A DNA stretch of 64,000 nt from the NCBI RefSeq assembly GCF_900110655.1, contig NZ_FOEQ01000004.1, positions 124,001 to 188,000 of the forward strand. Direction: 5' to 3'. The position numbers were made by a program, and so were the translations under genes. Source of the stretch: Pseudomonas soli (lineage in GTDB: Bacteria; Pseudomonadota; Gammaproteobacteria; Pseudomonadales; Pseudomonadaceae). Below are positions 60,181 to 64,000 of the stretch, piece by piece. Within the stretch, counting starts at the first letter, position 1. Each line of letters starts with the position of its first letter. The notes under the pieces are model-generated. The model was given only the letters and a program-made list of their open reading frames with translations. It had not been told where the DNA came from and made no database searches.

Positions 60181-60912
60181 ATGGCAGAACAACAAAAAGT
60201 CGTGCTGGTGATCGGGGCGGGTGATGCCACCGGCGGCGAGATTGCCAAGCGTTTCGCCCGCGAGGGCTACATAGCCTGCGTGACCCGGCGCGAGGCACAG
60301 AAGCTGCAGCCGCTGCTCGCCGAAATTCGCGCCGAGGGCGGCCAGGCCCATGGCTTTGGCTCGGATGCGCGCAAGGAAGAGGAAGTCGCCGAGCTGGTGG
60401 AGACCATCGAGCGCGATATCGGCCCGATCGAGGCGTTCGTCTTCAACATCGGTGCCAATGTGCCGTGCAGCATCCTCGAGGAAACCCCGCGCAAGTACTT
60501 CAAGATCTGGGAAATGGCCTGCTTCGCCGGCTTTCTCACTGCCCAGGCGGTCGCCCGGCGCATGGTGACCCGAGAGCGCGGCACCATCCTCTTCACCGGT
60601 GCCACCGCTGGCACCCGTGGCGCGGCCGGTTTCGCCGCCTTCGCCGGCGCCAAGCATGGCCTGCGCGCCTTGGCCCAGAGCATGGCGCGGGAACTGGGTC
60701 CACGGAACATCCATGTCGGCCACGTGGTGGTCGATGGTGCCATCGACACCGCCTTCATCCGCGACAGCTTCCCTGAACGCTACGCGCTCAAGGACCAGGA
60801 CGGCATCCTCGATCCTGCGCACATCGCCGACAGTTACTGGTTCCTGCATGCGCAACCGCGTGATGCCTGGACCTTTGAGCTGGACCTGCGCCCGTGGATG
60901 GAGCGCTGGTAA
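60181..60912 (+). CDS. SDR-family protein with altered catalytic residues
   Basis: This 243-residue protein has the SDR cofactor motif VIGAGDATGGEIAKRFA and the NAG-like VFNIGANVP. In place of YxxxK it has F154-x3-K158 (FAAFAGAK), and the preceding Ser position is Ala/Thr (TGATAG). The catalytic Tyr is therefore Phe, so classical dehydrogenase chemistry is doubtful. ATG 60181 follows GGAG; the ATG at 60169 has no ribosome site. It is under the TetR operator and 27 bp upstream of the kappa-GST-like gene. Confidence 0.87.
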   Translation: MAEQQKVVLVIGAGDATGGEIAKRFAREGYIACVTRREAQKLQPLLAEIRAEGGQAHGFGSDARKEEEVAELVETIERDIGPIEAFVFNIGANVPCSILEETPRKYFKIWEMACFAGFLTAQAVARRMVTRERGTILFTGATAGTRGAAGFAAFAGAKHGLRALAQSMARELGPRNIHVGHVVVDGAIDTAFIRDSFPERYALKDQDGILDPAHIADSYWFLHAQPRDAWTFELDLRPWMERW

Positions 60913-60939
60913 ATCCCACCCTCATACAAGGATTGAATC

Positions 60940-61539
60940 ATGAGCAAGACCGTCGAGTTCTTCCTGGACCTGGGCAGCCCGGCCACCTACCTGGCTTTCA
61001 CCCAGCTACCCGCGCTGTGCGCGCGCCATGGGGCGCGGTTGGTGTACAAGCCGATTCTATTGGGTGGGGTGTTCCAGGCCACCGGCAATGCCTCGCCGGT
61101 AATGGTGCCGGCCAAGGGGCGCTATATGCGCATCGACCTCAAGCGCTATGCCGATCGCTATGGCGTGCCGCTGACCCTGCCGCCGGGGTTCCCGGTCAAC
61201 ACCCTGAGCCTGATGCGCGGGCTGATCGGTGTCCAGTTGTTTGCCGAAGAGCGTTTCGAGGCGCTGTTGAAGGTGTTGTTCGAAGGGCTGTTCGTGCACG
61301 GGCGCAATCTGGCAGATCCCGCGGTACTGGATGAAACCCTGACCGCCGGCGGCTTCGAGGCCGAGATGTTCCATGAACTGGCCGCCCGGCCCGAGGTCAA
61401 GGACGCCTTGCGCAAAGCCACCGAGGAGGCGGTCGAGCGCGGCTTGTTCGGGGCGCCGACGTGCTTTGTCGACGGGCAGATGTTCTTCGGCCAGGACCGC
61501 CTGGATTTCGTCGAGCAGGCCTTGGTCAGGCAGGCATGA
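60940..61539 (+). CDS. 2-hydroxychromene-2-carboxylate isomerase/kappa-GST-like (DsbA-fold) protein
   Basis: This 199-residue thioredoxin-fold protein has VEFFLDLGSPATYLAF at the N-terminus with the Ser of kappa-class GSTs, a helical insertion, and the C-terminal GAPTCFVDGQMFFGQDRLDFVEQAL. Some members isomerise aromatic-degradation intermediates with glutathione. It is 27 bp after the SDR and co-regulated with it. The substrate is unknown. It overlaps the convergent gene at 61526 by 14 bp. Confidence 0.87.
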   Translation: MSKTVEFFLDLGSPATYLAFTQLPALCARHGARLVYKPILLGGVFQATGNASPVMVPAKGRYMRIDLKRYADRYGVPLTLPPGFPVNTLSLMRGLIGVQLFAEERFEALLKVLFEGLFVHGRNLADPAVLDETLTAGGFEAEMFHELAARPEVKDALRKATEEAVERGLFGAPTCFVDGQMFFGQDRLDFVEQALVRQA

Positions 61540-61825
61540 CTGAAAGCAGTCGCTCTATCTGCGTGCGTTCCCAAAGGCTCAGGTGATCGACCGGATTGGT
61601 GCCGTAGCGGTGCCAGTCGTCCAGCGAGCCCAGCCGCCCATCCGGGCACTGGCAGTGGCTGCAGTGGGTCAGCCCCTCGCTATCCAGTACCAGGGTCAGG
61701 CGCCATCCTTCGACCAGCACCTCAACTTGGTCACCGGCCAGGCGGGCGACCGTCACCAGCGGGCGGACGCCAAGGGCGGCATCACGCAGGCACTGGTACG
61801 CCTCGCGGCTGGCGACGGTGGTCAT
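61526..61825 (-). CDS. small hypothetical protein, DUF7693-like
   Basis: This 99-residue protein contains VLVEGWRLTLVLDSEGLTHC and CPDGRLGSLDDWHRYGTNPVDHLSLWERTQIERLL. The paired CSHC/CPDGR region and the DPV-LS-WE tail look like a conserved pseudomonad family (DUF7693, from memory). It is 7 bp after the PuuR-like regulator gene on the same strand. Its 3' end overlaps the convergent GST-like gene. Function unknown. Confidence 0.65.
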   Translation of the reverse strand: MTTVASREAYQCLRDAALGVRPLVTVARLAGDQVEVLVEGWRLTLVLDSEGLTHCSHCQCPDGRLGSLDDWHRYGTNPVDHLSLWERTQIERLLSVMPA

Positions 61826-61832
61826 GCTCGGG

Positions 61833-62378
61833 TCAGAAGTTCGCCGGGGTGTTGGCGCTGATGATCTCGGCCTCGTCGGGGCCGATGTTCTTGAAGCTGT
61901 GGGGCAGGGTGGTGGGGATGTAGTAGCCGTCGCCGGCATTGAGAATGCTCACCTGGCCATCGACCCACAGTTCCAGGGTGCCACGGGTGACCAGGCCGCA
62001 TTCCTCGCCTTCGGCATGCACGATCGGTTCGCCGGAGTCGGCGCCCGGTGCGTACAGCTCACGCAGCATGCGCATCTGCCGACCTTCGACGCTGGCGCCG
62101 ACCAGCAGCATGCGCAGGCCGTTGCGGCCCAGGTCGGGCTGTTCGCTGCCACGGAACACATAGCGTTCCTCGCGCACCGGCTCGTCGAAACTGAAGAACT
62201 CGGCCAGGGACATGGGGATCCCTTCGAGCAGTTTCTTCAGGGAGCTGACCGAAGGGCTGACCCGGTTCTGCTCGATCTGCGAGATGGTCGAGTTGGTCAG
62301 GCCGCTGCGGCGGGCCAGCTCCCGTTGGGAGAGGTTGTTGCGTTCACGCACCAGTTTGAGTCGTGTCCCCGTGTCCAT
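61833..62378 (-). CDS. XRE-cupin transcriptional regulator (PuuR-like)
   Basis: This 181-residue protein has an N-terminal HTH (LKLVRERNNLSQRELARRSGLTNSTISQIEQNRVSPSVSSLKKLL, residues ~7-51) and a C-terminal cupin (HAEGEECGLVTRGTLELWVDGQVSILNAGDGYYIPTTLPHSFKNIG). This is the PuuR/YdcN-type architecture, sensing polyamine or amino-acid-like ligands. It is co-oriented with the small DUF7693-like gene. Its target is not shown by the sequence. Confidence 0.88.
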   Translation of the reverse strand: MDTGTRLKLVRERNNLSQRELARRSGLTNSTISQIEQNRVSPSVSSLKKLLEGIPMSLAEFFSFDEPVREERYVFRGSEQPDLGRNGLRMLLVGASVEGRQMRMLRELYAPGADSGEPIVHAEGEECGLVTRGTLELWVDGQVSILNAGDGYYIPTTLPHSFKNIGPDEAEIISANTPANF

Positions 62379-62457
62379 AGCCGCCTTGTTTGCAGAGGTG
62401 TCAAAAATAATGGGCGAGGCATTAAAACACACTCTGCACGCTTGCGCGCTGTGCGCA

Positions 62458-63675
62458 TCAGTGGCGCTGGTCAGACGCTGCCGGCCACAGCCCGACCAGC
62501 AGCAGCAGGGCGCCCACGGCCAGGAACGGCAGGCGCGGATCGAGGGCATAGACCAGGGCACCGGCCAGCGGTCCGATTACCGCACCCATGCCTTGGGCGG
62601 CGCCGATCGAGCCGGCCGTCGCACCCTGTTCGCTGGCGTGCATGGCATTGGCCGCCAGGGCCGAGAAGGCCGGGAACACGAAGCCCATGCCGAACGCGGC
62701 GACGAAGAACGCACCCCACAGCCACGGCGCGCTGGTGGCCAGGGCCGCGGCGGCGAAACCAAGCCCGGATACGCATGCGCCGACCTTGATCATCTTCAGA
62801 GGTGGCCATTCCAACTGGCGCAGGAACACCTGGGCCAGCATCAGCGCCACGCCCACGCTGGTCAGGGCGATGCCCGCGGCCTGGGCGGCAGCGCCGGCCT
62901 CGAGCTGCAGGCGGTCGAGGGCGAAGAAACCGACGGCGATCTGCGACACGGTGATGCTCAGCATGGCGCTGAAGGCCACCAGCAAAGGCCTGCGCAGGCG
63001 CGGGTCGGACAGTCGCACCGGGTTGGGCGCATGGGGCTGGGCCAACGGCTGTGGCTTGAGCTTGAACAGCAGCACGACGAACGCCGTGGCCGGCAGCAGC
63101 GACAGCACATAGAACGGCATGCTCAGGCTGTAGCGCGACAGCAGCGCGGCCAGGGCCGGGCCCAGCACCAGGCCGACCGCGTTGGCCGCACCCAGCGAGA
63201 CCATGGCCCGCGCCCTGCGCTGCGGCTCGACGTGATCGGCGATCAGCGCGTTGCCGCCCACCGGCAGCGCGGCATAGAAGGCGCCGATCATGCCCCGCGC
63301 CAGCATCAGGCCGAAGAAGGCCAGGGTCGCGCCCGGCAGCCAGCGCAACGCGCCGTCGATGAACAGGCACAGCACCCAATAGGCCAGGGTGAAGCCGCCG
63401 CTGCCCAGCAGCAGTACCTGGCGCCGGCCAAGCCGATCGGCCAGGCGCCCCCAGGGCCGGGCCAGCAGCACCCAGACCACGCCGGCCACGGTCACCGCCG
63501 CGCCGGCCTGCCAGGTGGCCATGCCCAGCAAGCGGGCGATCGGGCCGATCAGGGCGACGAAAGCCATCATCGACATGGTGCAGGCCATGTTGGCCAGCAT
63601 CAGCGGGCGCAGGTCCAGGGTGCTGGGCGGGCTGCTCACCGGGGCAAGCGTGGCAGGGTCCTTTGCAACGTTCAT
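62458..63675 (-). CDS. MFS transporter (DHA1/TCR-Tet-like exporter)
   Basis: This 405-residue, 12-helix MFS protein has motif A GRLADRLGRRQVLLLG between TM2 and TM3, and a C-terminal GAVIGPLAGALVYALDPRLPF. It resembles drug or metallophore exporters of the DHA1 type, but no substrate can be named. The start MNVAKD at 63675 is preceded by an AT-rich stretch. The PuuR-like gene follows on the same strand after a 79-bp gap. Confidence 0.87.
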   Translation of the reverse strand: MNVAKDPATLAPVSSPPSTLDLRPLMLANMACTMSMMAFVALIGPIARLLGMATWQAGAAVTVAGVVWVLLARPWGRLADRLGRRQVLLLGSGGFTLAYWVLCLFIDGALRWLPGATLAFFGLMLARGMIGAFYAALPVGGNALIADHVEPQRRARAMVSLGAANAVGLVLGPALAALLSRYSLSMPFYVLSLLPATAFVVLLFKLKPQPLAQPHAPNPVRLSDPRLRRPLLVAFSAMLSITVSQIAVGFFALDRLQLEAGAAAQAAGIALTSVGVALMLAQVFLRQLEWPPLKMIKVGACVSGLGFAAAALATSAPWLWGAFFVAAFGMGFVFPAFSALAANAMHASEQGATAGSIGAAQGMGAVIGPLAGALVYALDPRLPFLAVGALLLLVGLWPAASDQRH

Positions 63676-63754
63676 AAGGCAGTCCAGGGCAGTTCGACGA
63701 AATGAGCGCCGATGTTAGTAATTATTATTTACATTTGTCGAGCCCTGGCGGAGC

Positions 63755-64000
63755 TCACTCACCGCGACGCAACGGGCCTGGCCACATGCTACGCAAGACG
63801 CCGTCGCGACGCACCAGCCCATGCACCAAGGCTGCGCCCAAATGCACCAGCACCGTGGCGAACAGCAGGTAGCCGGCCCAGCCGTGGGCCTGGCGCAGCA
63901 CCGCGTAGAGCTGCAGGTCGTGGGGGGCGATGGCGGGCAGTTGCAGCGGGCGGGGGTAACCGCCTGCCGAGAGCATCGCCCAGCCGAGCAGCGGCATGGC
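63755..64000 (-). CDS. cytochrome b561 family protein, N-terminus beyond the window
   Basis: The visible part is the C-terminal ~80 residues: PHDLQLYAVLRQAHGWAGYLLFATVLVHLGAALVHGLVRRDGVLRSM, with the His pair typical of the b561/superoxide-oxidase di-haem four-helix bundle. The rest lies past position 64000. It is an inner-membrane electron-transfer protein. Confidence 0.85.
   Translation of the reverse strand, partial: AMPLLGWAMLSAGGYPRPLQLPAIAPHDLQLYAVLRQAHGWAGYLLFATVLVHLGAALVHGLVRRDGVLRSMWPGPLRRGE

Noticed and set aside
63717..63735. AT-rich stretch before the MFS gene read as a Fur box
   Set aside because: Only about 11 of 19 positions match the Fur consensus, close to chance for an AT-rich promoter.

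Overview
This 64 kb window looks like a chromosome segment of a Pseudomonas putida-group bacterium. GC is high, with G/C-rich third positions. The gene content is typical of that group: arsRBCH, glcDEF, a MexEF-OprN-type RND pump, NrtR/PncA/PncB, an orphan RHS-core protein and paired REP-like hairpins. No rRNA, tRNA, CRISPR array or intact insertion sequence was seen. Genes at both edges are cut: a c-type cytochrome at the left and a cytochrome b561 at the right.

Layout. 1-4.3 kb: a Tat-like flavin amine oxidase overlapping a c-type cytochrome gene, a TetR regulator, and a RidA / 2-oxoglutarate oxygenase pair. 4.4-7.6 kb: an ABC exporter and an MFS exporter. 7.8-14.5 kb: an accessory stretch of less even composition, with arsRBCH, a decayed chrA, a CigR/RcnB-like protein, a MerR regulator facing an extended SDR, and a GFA-family protein. 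14.7-21.1 kb: a TerB-like protein, three lipoproteins in a row, a MerR / flavodoxin-fold oxidoreductase pair, and a LysR / MDR dehydrogenase pair. 21.3-26.7 kb: a three-gene DNA-repair cassette encoding an unrecognised 459-residue protein, a FAN1-type VRR nuclease, and a PD-(D/E)XK nuclease fused to an Fe-S DEAH helicase. 26.7-29.5 kb: pgm and pirin, with a REP-like double hairpin after each. 29.6-38.6 kb: an orphan RHS-core protein with an F-box-like tail, bounded by a 36-bp direct repeat derived from the adjacent ridA-type gene, then a nitrogen-catabolism-like cluster (RidA, flavin monooxygenase, DUF1028, M20 deacetylase, AhpD-like protein, cytidine-deaminase-fold deaminase, CynX-type MFS, MocR regulator). 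38.8-46 kb: glcDEF behind a secreted CPG2-like carboxypeptidase, a GlxA-type fragment coupled to a LysR gene, and an MDR oxidoreductase. 46.3-51.4 kb: an SH3-domain membrane protein, ppnN, and the pncA-pncB salvage operon divergent from nrtR. 51.5-64 kb: small proteins, a LysE exporter, mexEF-oprN, a TetR/DUF4157 pair divergent from an unusual SDR and a kappa-GST-like protein, a PuuR-type regulator, an MFS exporter and the cytochrome b561.

Most promising leads: (1) the FAN1 / nuclease-helicase / unknown-protein cassette, which places a FAN1 nuclease next to an XPD/FANCJ-like helicase; (2) the RHS/F-box-like insertion bounded by a repeat whose recombination would give the adjacent RidA protein an alternative in-frame C-terminus; (3) the amine oxidase-cytochrome pair resembling NicA2-CycN; (4) an SDR whose catalytic Tyr is Phe. 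All calls come from reading the sequence; no database search was run.
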